The notes: generated by a model not told the origin, from the sequence alone. 64,000 bases of DNA from Bacteroides luti (GCF_900128905.1 NZ_FQTV01000001.1:1-64000), one strand, 5' to 3'; shown: positions 28,866 through 37,570, counted from the stretch's first letter. Program-made: numbers and translations.

Positions 28866-28897
28866 AAAGCATTGTTTAATTTAATAAACAATGCTTT
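28866..28897 (-). terminator. Terminator after the rlmD-rluA operon
   Basis: AAAGCATTGTTTA (28866-28878) pairs with TAAACAATGCTTT (28885-28897). On the minus strand it is followed by a TTTTTATT stretch. Confidence 0.75.
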
Positions 28898-28931
28898 AAA
28901 TAAAAAGTTCAATCTAGAAACTAAATATTTA

Positions 28932-29879
28932 TTATTTAGATTTTTCTTCTTTCTGAACAGGTGCTTGTTTGATAAAAAGCTTTTTGAACGAACTTGGATA
29001 AGGAGTCTCAAACTCTAGTAAATCACCTGTTACCGGATGATAAAAGCAAAGCTTAAAAGCGTGAAGCGCTAATCTTCCAAGAGGATTATTGCCATCTCCA
29101 TATTTTACATCACCTAATACCGGATGATGTATATCCTGCATATGAACACGAATCTGATTTTTTCTTCCGGTTTCCAGTTCCAGCTCTACAAGCGAATAAC
29201 CATTGGCACGCTTTATAGTCTTATAATGTGTAATGGCCTTATCTCCTCCATTATTACTCATGCTCGAATAGGTAACATATACCTTATTATCTTTCAACCA
29301 TGAAGTAATTGTTCCGAAATCTTTTTCAATCTCTCCTGATAAAGCTGCTACGTAACGTCTATCTTTTACAATCTCATCCCAATAATCCTGCAAAGTGAAC
29401 TTTGTTTTTTCATCTTTGGCAAAAACCATTAATCCGGAAGTGTCTTTATCCAGTCTGTGAACAATATAAACCCGATGTTGTTTTCCTGAACGTTGTACAT
29501 ATTCATTCAGAATAGAATGAGCTGTGCGTTCTTTCTGTTTGTCAGTACCAATAGAAAGAAGTCCTTCTCTTTTCTCTACTACAAGGATGTAAGGGTCTTC
29601 ATAAACCAATTTTATTAAACTGCTGGTAAACTCCTTTTTATTTTTTTCTTTGCTTACAGTAACCTTCATCCCAGGCTGTAACTCAAAGTTGTACTGAGTA
29701 GTAATTTTATTATCAACCATCACCTGACGTTTTGATAATAAAGATTTTGCTGCAGTGCGACTTATGCCACTGAATTTAGTCATTAGGAACGCCATTAGCT
29801 CGCAGGGCTCATTTACTTTTAAAACATTCATGTTAGCCTTTGCGCGTTCTGCCGGCGTACTTCTTTTTCTTTTATTCAT
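28932..29879 (-). CDS. RluA-family pseudouridine synthase
   Basis: 315 residues. An S4 RNA-binding domain (about 20-90) is followed by the RluA catalytic domain with the active-site motif HRLDKDTSGLMVFA (Asp nucleophile, about residues 142-155) and the later ETGRKNQIRVHM segment. The target uridine (rRNA or tRNA) cannot be assigned. It lies 13 bp downstream of rlmD on the same strand, so two RNA-modification genes share a transcript. Confidence 0.92.
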   Translation of the reverse strand: MNKRKRSTPAERAKANMNVLKVNEPCELMAFLMTKFSGISRTAAKSLLSKRQVMVDNKITTQYNFELQPGMKVTVSKEKNKKEFTSSLIKLVYEDPYILVVEKREGLLSIGTDKQKERTAHSILNEYVQRSGKQHRVYIVHRLDKDTSGLMVFAKDEKTKFTLQDYWDEIVKDRRYVAALSGEIEKDFGTITSWLKDNKVYVTYSSMSNNGGDKAITHYKTIKRANGYSLVELELETGRKNQIRVHMQDIHHPVLGDVKYGDGNNPLGRLALHAFKLCFYHPVTGDLLEFETPYPSSFKKLFIKQAPVQKEEKSK

Positions 29880-29892
29880 TTCGGGATTTTAT

Positions 29893-31311
29893 TTATCTCT
29901 TTTCAAGTAAAACAACATTCTCAACATGGTGTGTATGTGGGAACATATCTACCGGTTGAATTGCTGTTAATTTGTATTTTACATCTAACAAAGAAAGGTC
30001 TCTTGCCTGTGTAGCCGGATTGCAACTTACGTAAACAATGCGTTTAGGTTCGGCAAAAAGAATAACGTCAATAACATCCTGATGCATACCTGCACGTGGA
30101 GGGTCAGTGATAATTACATCCGGACGTCCATATTGATTAATAAAGTCCTGCGTAAGCATATCCTTCATATCTCCGGCAAAGAATAATGTATTCTCTATTC
30201 CGTTAATGTCTGAGTTAACTTTGGCATCTTCAATAGCTTCAGGTACGTATTCAATACCGATAACCTGCTTTGCTTGTTTTGAAACGAAGTTTGCAATTGT
30301 TCCGGTTCCTGTATATAAGTCGTATACAAGTTCATTGCCGGTAAGACCAGCAAAGTTACGTGCTATCTTATATAGGTTGTATGCTTGCTCAGAGTTTGTC
30401 TGGTAGAAAGACTTTGGTCCAATTTTGAATTTAAGCCCTTCCATTTCTTCAAAGATATGATCGTTACCTTTAAATACAAGAACTTCCTGATCAGTAATAG
30501 TATCATTGCATTTATTGTTTATAACATATAGCAGTGATGATATTTCAGGAAATTTATCAGCAATGAATGCTAATAAGTCCTTAAATAAGTCCATTTCGTG
30601 ATCTTCAACAATCTTGCAAACAAGAATAACCATTAATTCTCCGGTGGATGAAGTTCGTATTATTAAGTTACGCAACATTCCATCCTGGCTTCTTAGATTA
30701 AAGAAAGTGTAATTATGCTCATAGGCATAATCTCTCACTGCATTTCTTATCTTATTAGAGATATCATCCTGTAACCAGCATTTTTCAATGGCAAGAACTT
30801 TGTCAAAAGCTCCCGGAATATGAAATCCTACGGCATCCATGTGCTCGTATGTGACTTCTTTCTCAACTTCTTCTCTTGTAAGCCATCGTTTATTTGAAAA
30901 AGTATATTCCAGTTTATTACGATAAAACGTTGTCTTTTCAGAGCCAAGAATAGGAGACACCTGAGGCATTTCGATTTTTCCGATGCGGGTAAGATTGTCT
31001 ACAACTTGTTTCTCTTTATATTTAATTTGCTCTTCGTATGGCAAACATTGCCATTTGCAGCCACCGCATATACCATAATGCTCACAAAATGGAGTTGCTC
31101 TTACAGGCGAATATTCATGGAAATGTACAGCTTCTGCTTCTGCATAATGATGTTTTCTCTTTCTGATTTTCAGATCTACTACATCACCTGGTACCACATA
31201 TGGTACAAATACTACCCAGTCGTTTACCTTTGCAATGGCTTTGCCCTCAGCAGCCACATCTGTTATTGTTACCTTTTCTAAGATAGGAAGATCTTTAGTT
31301 TTACGCGACAC
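29893..31311 (-). CDS. rlmD: 23S rRNA (uracil-5-)-methyltransferase, RlmD/RumA type
   Basis: SAM-dependent m5U methyltransferase. It has 472 residues: an N-terminal TRAM domain (about 5-65), an iron-sulfur cysteine cluster in CEHYGICGGCKWQC, a SAM site near DLYTGTGTIANFV, and the catalytic cysteine in VSCNPATQARDL. The [4Fe-4S] ligands point to rRNA m5U enzymes rather than TrmA. Whether the site is U1939 or U747 is not decided by sequence. It heads an operon with the pseudouridine synthase. Confidence 0.92.
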   Translation of the reverse strand: MSRKTKDLPILEKVTITDVAAEGKAIAKVNDWVVFVPYVVPGDVVDLKIRKRKHHYAEAEAVHFHEYSPVRATPFCEHYGICGGCKWQCLPYEEQIKYKEKQVVDNLTRIGKIEMPQVSPILGSEKTTFYRNKLEYTFSNKRWLTREEVEKEVTYEHMDAVGFHIPGAFDKVLAIEKCWLQDDISNKIRNAVRDYAYEHNYTFFNLRSQDGMLRNLIIRTSSTGELMVILVCKIVEDHEMDLFKDLLAFIADKFPEISSLLYVINNKCNDTITDQEVLVFKGNDHIFEEMEGLKFKIGPKSFYQTNSEQAYNLYKIARNFAGLTGNELVYDLYTGTGTIANFVSKQAKQVIGIEYVPEAIEDAKVNSDINGIENTLFFAGDMKDMLTQDFINQYGRPDVIITDPPRAGMHQDVIDVILFAEPKRIVYVSCNPATQARDLSLLDVKYKLTAIQPVDMFPHTHHVENVVLLEKR

Positions 31312-31460
31312 TTTTGTATGAGTTTAAAATAATGGCACAAAAATACACTTTTTGACTGATTAATTAGTCATACATTTCATTAAAAGGTGTAATAGCAAAC
31401 AAAAATCGCTATCACTTTGTATATTTTTCATAAAAAGTTTTCATTTCTCTAAAATATAAT

Positions 31461-31468
31461 TAGTTTTG
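31461..31468 (+). promoter_or_regulatory. -7 promoter element of ppdK
   Basis: TAGTTTTG matches TAnnTTTG, 44 bp before the start codon. A T-rich stretch with GTTTTC near -33 could be a degenerate -33 box. Confidence 0.62.
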
Positions 31469-31512
31469 TAGTCAGAAAAAAACACACACTTGTACTTTAA
31501 TTTAATACTTTT

Positions 31513-34233
31513 ATGGATAAGAAAAGAGTTTATACCTTTGGTAACGGTCAAGCAGAAGGTAAGGCCGAGATGAAAAACTTATTGGGTGGCAAAGGCGCCA
31601 ACCTGGCAGAGATGAACCTTATTGGCGTACCCGTACCTCCAGGTTTTACTATTACTACAGAAGTTTGTTCAGAATACTACGAACTAGGACGCGATAAAGT
31701 TGTTGACTTATTAAAGGAAGACGTTGAGAAATCAGTAGCTAAAGTTGAAGCATTAATGAAATCAAAGTTTGGAGATGTTGAAAATCCATTGTTGGTTTCT
31801 GTACGTTCAGGTGCTCGTGCTTCAATGCCAGGTATGATGGATACTATTCTGAATTTAGGTTTGAATGATGAAGTAGTTGAAGGTCTTACCCGTAAGACAG
31901 GCAACGCTCGTTTTGCATGGGATTCATACCGTCGTTTCGTACAAATGTATGGAGACGTGGTTCTTGGTATGAAGCCTACTAATAAAGAAGATATTGATCC
32001 TTTCGAAGCAATTATTGAGGAAGTAAAAGAATCAAAAGGAGTAAAGCTTGATAATGAACTTGAAGTGGAAGACTTGAAAGTTCTGGTTAAGAAATTTAAA
32101 GAAGCCGTTAAGAAACAAACTGGTCACGATTTCCCGACTTGCGCATACGAACAATTATGGGGCGCAATTTGTGCAGTATTTGATTCATGGATGAATGAAC
32201 GTGCTATCTTATATAGAAAGATGGAAGGTATTCCTGCCGAATGGGGAACAGCAGTAAGTGTACAGGCTATGGTGTTCGGTAATATGGGTGAAACTTCTGC
32301 AACGGGTGTTTGCTTCTCAAGAGATGCTGGTACTGGTGAAGATCTTTTCAATGGTGAATATTTGATTAATGCTCAGGGCGAAGATGTAGTAGCCGGTATA
32401 CGTACACCACAACAAATTACCAAAATTGGTTCTCAACGTTGGGCTGAACTAGCTGGTATTCCAGAAGACGTGCGTGCTGCAAAATATCCTTCTATGGAAG
32501 AGGCAATGCCTGAAATTTATAAAGAACTTGATGAAATCCAGACTAGACTTGAAAACCATTATCGTGATATGCAGGATATGGAATTTACTGTTCAGGAAGG
32601 TAAACTTTGGTTCCTTCAGACTAGAAATGGTAAACGTACCGGTGCCGCTATGGTTAAGATTGCTATGGACTTGCTCCGTCAAGGTATGATTGATGAAAAA
32701 ACAGCATTGAAACGTGTTGAACCAAATAAACTAGATGAACTACTTCACCCTGTATTTGATAAAGCTGCCCTTAAGAATGCCAAAGTTATTGCTAAAGGTT
32801 TGCCAGCTTCCCCGGGTGCTGCTACAGGTCAAATTGTATTCTTTGCAGATGATGCAGCTAAATGGCATGCCGATGGTCATAAGGTTGTGATGGTTCGTAT
32901 AGAAACATCCCCAGAAGATCTTGCTGGTATGGCTGTTGCTCAAGGTATTCTTACAGCTCGTGGAGGTATGACATCTCATGCAGCAGTTGTTGCTCGTGGT
33001 ATGGGTAAATGTTGCGTGTCGGGTGCAGGTGCATTGAGTATCGATTATAAATCAAGAACTCTGGAAGTTGGAGGAGTTACTTTAAAAGAAGGAGATTATA
33101 TCTCAATAAATGGTTCAACAGGAGAAGTCTATGAGGGTAAGGTTGCAACCAGAGCTGCTGAACTTTCAGGAGATTTTGCAGATTTGATGGCTTTGGCAGA
33201 CAAATATACCAGAATGAAAGTCAGAACAAATGCTGATACTCCTCATGATGCCGAAGTTGCACGTAAGTTTGGAGCAATCGGTATTGGACTTTGCCGTACA
33301 GAACACATGTTCTTCGAAGGCGAGAAGATAAAAGCTATGCGTGAAATGATTCTTGCTGAGAATGAAGAAGGCAGAAAAATTGCTTTAGCTAAAATTCTTC
33401 CTTATCAGAAAGCAGACTTTAAAGGTATCTTTAAAGCAATGGAAGGCTGTCCTGTTACTGTTCGTTTGCTAGATCCTCCTTTACATGAATTTGTTCCTCA
33501 CGATGAAAAAGGTCAGCAGGAAATGGCGGATGCTATGGGTGTTTCATTTAAGCATATTCAACAACGTGTGGAAGCTCTTCACGAACAGAACCCGATGTTG
33601 GGACACCGTGGCTGCCGTTTAGGGAATACATATCCTGAAATTACACGTATGCAAACCCGCGCTATTCTTGGTGCTGCACTCGAATTAAAGAAAGAAGGAG
33701 TAGAAACATTCCCGGAAATCATGGTTCCGCTTACAGGTTTATTGCCTGAGTTTAAAGAACAGGAAAATGTTATTCGTGAAGAAGCTGCAGCTTTGTTCGC
33801 GGAAATGGGAGATAGCATTGATTATAAAGTTGGTACAATGATTGAGATTCCTCGTGCCGCATTAACAGCAGAGCGTATTGCTCAAGGTGCGGAATTCTTC
33901 TCATTCGGAACAAACGATCTTACTCAAATGACCTTTGGATATTCTCGTGATGATGTTGCTTCATTCTTACCTATATATTTAGAAAAGAAGATTTTGCAAG
34001 TCGATCCATTCCAAGTTCTTGATCAGAATGGAGTAGGTCAGTTGGTGAGAATGGCTACAGAGAAAGGTCGCTCTGTTCGTCCTGACTTGAAATGTGGTAT
34101 CTGTGGAGAGCATGGAGGTGAACCATCTTCAGTTAAGTTCTGTCACAGAGTTGGTTTGAATTATGTTAGCTGTTCACCATTCCGCGTGCCTATTGCTAGA
34201 TTAGCAGCGGCTCAGGCAGCTATAGAAGAATAA
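31513..34233 (+). CDS. ppdK: Pyruvate phosphate dikinase
   Basis: Interconverts PEP, AMP and PPi with pyruvate, ATP and Pi; in anaerobic Bacteroides it links glycolysis and PEP-based CO2 fixation. It has 906 residues: N-terminal ATP-grasp domain (about 1-350, LLGGKGANLAEM), the phosphohistidine domain with GGMTSHAAVVARGMGKCCVSG (catalytic His about residue 487), and a C-terminal PEP-binding TIM barrel with GFGTNDL-like SFGTNDLTQM and CGICGEHGG. All catalytic motifs are intact. Monocistronic. Confidence 0.97.
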   Translation: MDKKRVYTFGNGQAEGKAEMKNLLGGKGANLAEMNLIGVPVPPGFTITTEVCSEYYELGRDKVVDLLKEDVEKSVAKVEALMKSKFGDVENPLLVSVRSGARASMPGMMDTILNLGLNDEVVEGLTRKTGNARFAWDSYRRFVQMYGDVVLGMKPTNKEDIDPFEAIIEEVKESKGVKLDNELEVEDLKVLVKKFKEAVKKQTGHDFPTCAYEQLWGAICAVFDSWMNERAILYRKMEGIPAEWGTAVSVQAMVFGNMGETSATGVCFSRDAGTGEDLFNGEYLINAQGEDVVAGIRTPQQITKIGSQRWAELAGIPEDVRAAKYPSMEEAMPEIYKELDEIQTRLENHYRDMQDMEFTVQEGKLWFLQTRNGKRTGAAMVKIAMDLLRQGMIDEKTALKRVEPNKLDELLHPVFDKAALKNAKVIAKGLPASPGAATGQIVFFADDAAKWHADGHKVVMVRIETSPEDLAGMAVAQGILTARGGMTSHAAVVARGMGKCCVSGAGALSIDYKSRTLEVGGVTLKEGDYISINGSTGEVYEGKVATRAAELSGDFADLMALADKYTRMKVRTNADTPHDAEVARKFGAIGIGLCRTEHMFFEGEKIKAMREMILAENEEGRKIALAKILPYQKADFKGIFKAMEGCPVTVRLLDPPLHEFVPHDEKGQQEMADAMGVSFKHIQQRVEALHEQNPMLGHRGCRLGNTYPEITRMQTRAILGAALELKKEGVETFPEIMVPLTGLLPEFKEQENVIREEAAALFAEMGDSIDYKVGTMIEIPRAALTAERIAQGAEFFSFGTNDLTQMTFGYSRDDVASFLPIYLEKKILQVDPFQVLDQNGVGQLVRMATEKGRSVRPDLKCGICGEHGGEPSSVKFCHRVGLNYVSCSPFRVPIARLAAAQAAIEE

Positions 34234-34293
34234 AATAGTTGGTTTATAGAAGTTAGTTAGTTGTTTTAGCATTTTAATTTTGCAGTACTTTAT

Positions 34294-34325
34294 AGAGGAT
34301 TCCCTTGGTCGGGGAGTCCTCTTAT
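34294..34325 (+). terminator. Terminator after ppdK
   Basis: AGAGGATTCCC (34294-34304) pairs with GGGGAGTCCTCT (34311-34322), with one G-T pair and a short loop. Only a short T-rich tail follows. Confidence 0.75.
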
Positions 34326-34357
34326 TGTTAAATAAGGTTTCGAAAAGTTGTTATTGT

Positions 34358-34404
34358 ATGTTTTATAACATAAAATGTTAATTGATTTGTATGTTATAAA
34401 ACAT
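34358..34404. promoter_or_regulatory. Paired ATGTTATAAAACAT operator, module 1 (inverted)
   Basis: ATGTTTTATAACAT at 34358-34371 is the exact reverse complement of ATGTTATAAAACAT at 34391-34404; starts are 33 bp apart. The downstream copy lies between the -33 and -7 boxes. The same 14-mer occurs twice before the paralogous gene at 35770. Confidence 0.8.
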
Positions 34405-34418
34405 ATTTGTATGTTTGC
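34386..34418 (+). promoter_or_regulatory. Promoter of small exported protein module 1
   Basis: TTTG at 34386-34389, a 20-bp gap, then TATGTTTGC at 34410-34418: a full match to the Bacteroides -33/-7 pattern. Identical spacing and the same following CATCATCAA occur in module 2. Confidence 0.85.
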
Positions 34419-34446
34419 ATCATCAATAGGAAAAAGAAGACTTTAA

Positions 34447-34488
34447 GCAGAGAATACACGAAAAACAGGGTATTCTCTGCTTTTTTTT
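34447..34488 (+). terminator. Leader terminator/attenuator of module 1
   Basis: GCAGAGAATAC (34447-34457) pairs with GTATTCTCTGC (34470-34480), followed by eight T. It ends 34 bp before the ATG, so transcripts from the promoter would either stop as an RNA of about 60-65 nt or read through into the gene. Confidence 0.85.
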
Positions 34489-34522
34489 AAGAAAGATTGT
34501 TTAATAATTAATTTTTTAAGGT

Positions 34523-34888
34523 ATGAAAAGATTAGTAGTTTTATTAGTTGCCGTCTTAGGTTTTGGAGCAACAACATTTGCAGGAAACAACAATAGTGAA
34601 GCTTTCTCAAATAGTTTTATTTATAAAATGAATGAGGCAAAAACATTTGATAAAATAGCTTCTTTCTTGCAGGTAGGTTTTGAACAAAAGGATGCATTGG
34701 AATATGTATTTGGTGAAGCAACAAAAGTTATGGATAAGGCTGCAAAAAATGGTGCCTCTGTAGATGAAGCAACAGAAAAGGCTGTATATTTTAACTTAGG
34801 TAATGCTAAGCAGATTTTATCAAGAGATCAATATGTTAAATTCGTAGGACTTATTAATCTTACAATGATTAATAACAAGATGAATTAA
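34523..34888 (+). CDS. Small exported protein, paralogue A
   Basis: 121 residues: signal peptide (about 1-20, LVAVLGFGATTFA), then a helical mature domain of about 100 residues containing FLQVGFEQKDALEYVFGEAT and YFNLGNAKQILSRDQYVKFV, with the conserved ending INLT. It is clearly homologous to the protein at 35770-36144 and to a family of small exported Bacteroides proteins of unknown role. There is no lipobox and no cysteine. It is expressed from its own operator-controlled promoter through a leader terminator and ends at its own terminator, so it is a self-contained unit. Confidence 0.82.
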   Translation: MKRLVVLLVAVLGFGATTFAGNNNSEAFSNSFIYKMNEAKTFDKIASFLQVGFEQKDALEYVFGEATKVMDKAAKNGASVDEATEKAVYFNLGNAKQILSRDQYVKFVGLINLTMINNKMN

Positions 34889-34933
34889 TAGCTTTTATCA
34901 AGGTATGTTATTAAATATATATGCAATAGTACA

Positions 34934-34970
34934 GAGAAGGAGTCTATAAATTAGTATCTCCTTCTTTTTT
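34934..34970 (+). terminator. Terminator of module 1
   Basis: AGAAGGAG (34934-34941) pairs with CTCCTTCT (34958-34965) and a T run follows. The stem resembles the terminator of module 2. Confidence 0.8.
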
Positions 34971-35058
34971 TGCTTATAAGTCCATCTTTACTTCCCTATC
35001 CGAATAACACCTCGATAATCTGTGGTTGAATCTCAATTCTCCTAATATCTATAGTTTG

Positions 35059-35361
35059 CTATTCTTGTTTCAATTTACTTGTAATCCTAATACTACTATC
35101 TTTCAATCCAGGTGATTTTACTTTCACTGTTATTATACCCGAATTTCCGGCTAAAGATCTTACTGCAGCTAATGCAAGTCTATTGAATTCTTCATGCTCT
35201 TTTAAACTTAAGGAAAACTTGTTTTCTTGGTTTTTGTTGTCTGCTATCATAATCTTAACAAGACTTTTAAAGCTAAATTTTATCTGGTTGTTTGAATGAG
35301 GCGTTAATAGTTTGTCTTTGTCGGATATTTGAATTGTGATAAATATTGAGTCTCTTCCCAT
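35059..35361 (-). pseudogene. C-terminal remnant of a GH2 beta-galactosidase-like enzyme
   Basis: An open stretch of 100 residues reads like the terminal Ig-like domain of large Bacteroides GH2 glycosidases: FITIQISDKDKLLTPHSNN, then SLAGNSGIITVKVKSPGLKD. In intact enzymes this domain follows the catalytic barrel and is extracytoplasmic. Here no catalytic domain, signal peptide or promoter is present, and the reading starts at an incidental ATG. It lies between the two small-protein modules. I infer a decayed fragment. An alternative is a stand-alone small protein. Confidence 0.6.
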
Positions 35362-35606
35362 TTACTTCAATAATATTGCGATCTGCCAAGAGCAAAATTA
35401 GAATTTAGATATAAAATGTAATATGAATGAAATAATCTAAATGAAATATTAATTTGAATAAAAATGTATTTATGATATGTAAATGTATTTAATGCGTGTC
35501 ATAAAGATCTTTTATTTGGTATTTTAATATTAAAAATAATATATTATTCTTTCAAAAGGAAACCAATTGTCTATAATTAATAGATATATAAAACAAGAAA
35601 AATAAT
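35362..35606. other. AT-rich intergenic region without a gene
   Basis: Very AT-rich, no ORF, no clear hairpin. It is probably further decay from the GH2 fragment, but nothing recognisable remains at the nucleotide level. Confidence 0.5.
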
Positions 35607-35652
35607 ATGTTATAAAACATTTCTTCTAAAATGTTTGCATGTTATAAAACAT
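35607..35652. promoter_or_regulatory. Paired ATGTTATAAAACAT operator, module 2 (direct)
   Basis: Two exact copies of ATGTTATAAAACAT at 35607-35620 and 35639-35652, starts 32 bp apart, in the same orientation. The downstream copy is between the -33 and -7 boxes as in module 1. Confidence 0.82.
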
Positions 35653-35666
35653 ATTCGTATGTTTGC
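35634..35666 (+). promoter_or_regulatory. Promoter of small exported protein module 2
   Basis: TTTG at 35634-35637, a 20-bp gap, then TATGTTTGC at 35658-35666, followed by ATCATCAA. It is the same architecture as module 1. Confidence 0.85.
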
Positions 35667-35693
35667 ATCATCAAAAGATAAAAACCTTAAGAG

Positions 35694-35740
35694 ACAGAGA
35701 ATACCATGAATACATAAGTTCGGGTATTCTCTGTTTTTTT
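35694..35740 (+). terminator. Leader terminator/attenuator of module 2
   Basis: ACAGAGAATACC (35694-35705) pairs with GGTATTCTCTGT (35723-35734) and T continues to 35740. It ends 29 bp before the ATG. The stem sequence is nearly that of module 1 while the loop differs. Confidence 0.85.
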
Positions 35741-35769
35741 AGGTATATGTTTAATTAAAATTTTAAATT

Positions 35770-36144
35770 ATGAAACGTTTATCAGTTTTTATGTTAGCTG
35801 TATTAGGTTTTGGAACAGCAACGTTTGCAGGTAGTCCTGTTAGTTCAAGTAAGTGTGTTTACACGTTAAACGACGAAAGTACCCTTAATGGAATCGCAAA
35901 TTTCCTTAAGACAGATGCAGAGCAAAAAGAAACTCTGAAGTATGTATTTAGTGAAGGAGAAAGAAGAATGGAGCGTGCTACTGCAAAAGGAGCTACAGAA
36001 GAGGAAGCTTCTACAAAAGCAATATTCTTTAATTTGGGAAATGCAAGAGCTATTTTATCAGAAGCTCAGTACAAAAAATTCGTAAGCATCGTTAATCTGA
36101 CTATTTACAATGAAAAAGAAAGAGAGTTATTTGCAGAAAAATAA
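35770..36144 (+). CDS. Small exported protein, paralogue B
   Basis: 124 residues: signal peptide (about 1-20, MLAVLGFGTATFA), then a helical domain aligned end to end with the protein at 34523-34888 (shared LxxIAxFL, YVFxEx, FFNLGNAxxIL and QYxKFV, then INLT or VNLT). It carries a short charged extension at the C-terminus (EKERELFAEK). There is one cysteine, near the mature N-terminus, but no lipobox. It is controlled by the same operator/promoter/leader-terminator arrangement. Function unknown; co-regulation of the two paralogues is a strong inference. Confidence 0.82.
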   Translation: MKRLSVFMLAVLGFGTATFAGSPVSSSKCVYTLNDESTLNGIANFLKTDAEQKETLKYVFSEGERRMERATAKGATEEEASTKAIFFNLGNARAILSEAQYKKFVSIVNLTIYNEKERELFAEK

Positions 36145-36182
36145 GATATACATCTGTTGTGTATCACACTGTGAAATTGGAA

Positions 36183-36220
36183 AGAAGGAGATTATTTAAA
36201 TAATTCCCCTTCTTTTTTGT
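36183..36220 (+). terminator. Terminator of module 2
   Basis: AGAAGGAGATTATTT pairs imperfectly with AAATAATTCCCCTTCT, followed by a T run. Confidence 0.78.
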
Positions 36221-36236
36221 TTTAGGCAGATTGGTT

Positions 36237-36845
36237 TTAATCTGCAATTTCTTTTAATTTTCTGAAATGTTTTATTATTGCTAAATAATTCTCGTCATTA
36301 CAGAAATCAAATTTGCCCCAGATGTCTCCAAGTAAGGCGGCACCACCAAATCCAAAATCCTTTATTTGCAGAATATTATCGGCAGTAATGCCTCCTAATG
36401 CTACTACATTATTATCTATAATACCATCTTTTGCAGCTTTTCTTAATTCTTCGGGAGTGTATTGAGAGTTATATCCCTCTTTTGAAATACTATCGAAAAC
36501 CGGACTCATAAACACATAATCATAAAACTCTTTCTTTTGTTTTACTTCCTCTATAGAGTGACATGAACAACTTACATGTCCTTCGTAATCTTCCGGTTCC
36601 TTGGAATTTCTGGAGTTCAGATGAATACCCATCAGCCCAAATTCTTCTTTCATATAGAAATGTTCGTGAGTAACAATCTTCTTGTGATATTTTTCAGGGA
36701 TAAGCTTTAGCAAGCGTTCTGAATACATTGCACAAGTTTCGGGTTTTCTTAAATGGAGTATATCCAGTCCTTCCTCAAATAACTCAGTAATAATTTTATC
36801 CTCTTCAACAAAAAAATATGGAGTAGTAACGGCTATTAGTTTCAT
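36237..36845 (-). CDS. Thiamine phosphate synthase-like protein (ThiE/TenI family)
   Basis: TIM-barrel protein of the ThiE/TenI superfamily, 202 residues from the chosen start MKLIAVTTPYFF. Motifs: LHLRKPE near the N-terminus, GIHLNSRN in the middle, FMSPVFDSISKEGY and VVALGGITADNI toward the C-terminus. A second, canonical thiE lies in the riboswitch operon at 45671, so this one is more likely a TenI-type thiazole tautomerase or a divergent ThiE. The ATG at 36875 is rejected because it lies upstream of the -7 box. A broken copy of its 5' end is at 39670-39835. Confidence 0.8.
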   Translation of the reverse strand: MKLIAVTTPYFFVEEDKIITELFEEGLDILHLRKPETCAMYSERLLKLIPEKYHKKIVTHEHFYMKEEFGLMGIHLNSRNSKEPEDYEGHVSCSCHSIEEVKQKKEFYDYVFMSPVFDSISKEGYNSQYTPEELRKAAKDGIIDNNVVALGGITADNILQIKDFGFGGAALLGDIWGKFDFCNDENYLAIIKHFRKLKEIAD

Positions 36846-36861
36846 AATTAAAAAAATGTGC

Positions 36862-36870
36862 GCAAAGGTA
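36862..36870 (-). promoter_or_regulatory. -7 promoter element of the thiE/tenI-like gene
   Basis: Minus-strand TACCTTTGC is a perfect TAnnTTTGC, 17 bp before the chosen start. It also shows that the longer open frame is not translated from its first ATG. Confidence 0.7.
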
Positions 36871-37078
36871 GTCATTTAAGGACTAAATTAAAAGGATATT
36901 TGTTGATTCCTTAATTATGAATATAATGTCTGTACTTAAAACAAGCAAACAAAATTTGTTAGTGTAAATTATAGAACTAACATGAGAAAAAGAATATCTG
37001 GTTTGTTTTATAATAGTGGTTACGAAGTTGAAGAGAATAGCTTTAAAACTTTCTTTGTAAATCCTAATACTTAATGAT

Positions 37079-37570
37079 ATGAAAAAGTACTTGAGTTCTT
37101 TTGTTATTCTTATTGTAATGGTCTTTTTCTCAATATCATGCAGAACTTTATGCAAAGATGAAGTTACTGATAAAGAAAGAGAAAAGATAAAAGGTGAAAT
37201 AGAAACTATAGTAACGGATTTTTTCAATCCAAATACCCTGAATTATAATACTCATACAGGAATGAGGGCCAACAAAGAAGGTTACGTAATGGGCGGTGAC
37301 GGAAAAATACAATACACAAGTTATTCCAGTTACAACGAACATATGAAGTCTAGCTTTGCCGGTATTCAAAGGTTTACGGAAGCAAGACTTGTTGCAATGT
37401 ATGTTTATGTGTTGTCGAAAACAGCAGCCACATGTACAACTGAGTTTAAGAGTAAATTTTTAATGGTAAGTGGCGATACTATTTTGAATAATGGCTGCTG
37501 GACGTTTGTCTTTAAAAAGTTTGATAATGGTTGGAAGGTTATACAAGAAAATGGTACTCATATAAGATAA
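37079..37570 (+). CDS. Hypothetical NTF2-like lipoprotein
   Basis: 163 residues with a lipoprotein signal (lipobox SISC, Cys at about residue 21). The mature part, with KGEIETIVTDFFN near the start and WTFVFKKFDNGWKVIQENGT at the end, has the helix-then-sheet layout of NTF2/SnoaL-like (DUF4440-type) domains. Its N-terminal pattern resembles the lipoprotein at 50539. No catalytic function is claimed. With the next gene it lies between the thiE-like gene and a broken copy of that gene's 5' end. Confidence 0.65.
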   Translation: MKKYLSSFVILIVMVFFSISCRTLCKDEVTDKEREKIKGEIETIVTDFFNPNTLNYNTHTGMRANKEGYVMGGDGKIQYTSYSSYNEHMKSSFAGIQRFTEARLVAMYVYVLSKTAATCTTEFKSKFLMVSGDTILNNGCWTFVFKKFDNGWKVIQENGTHIR

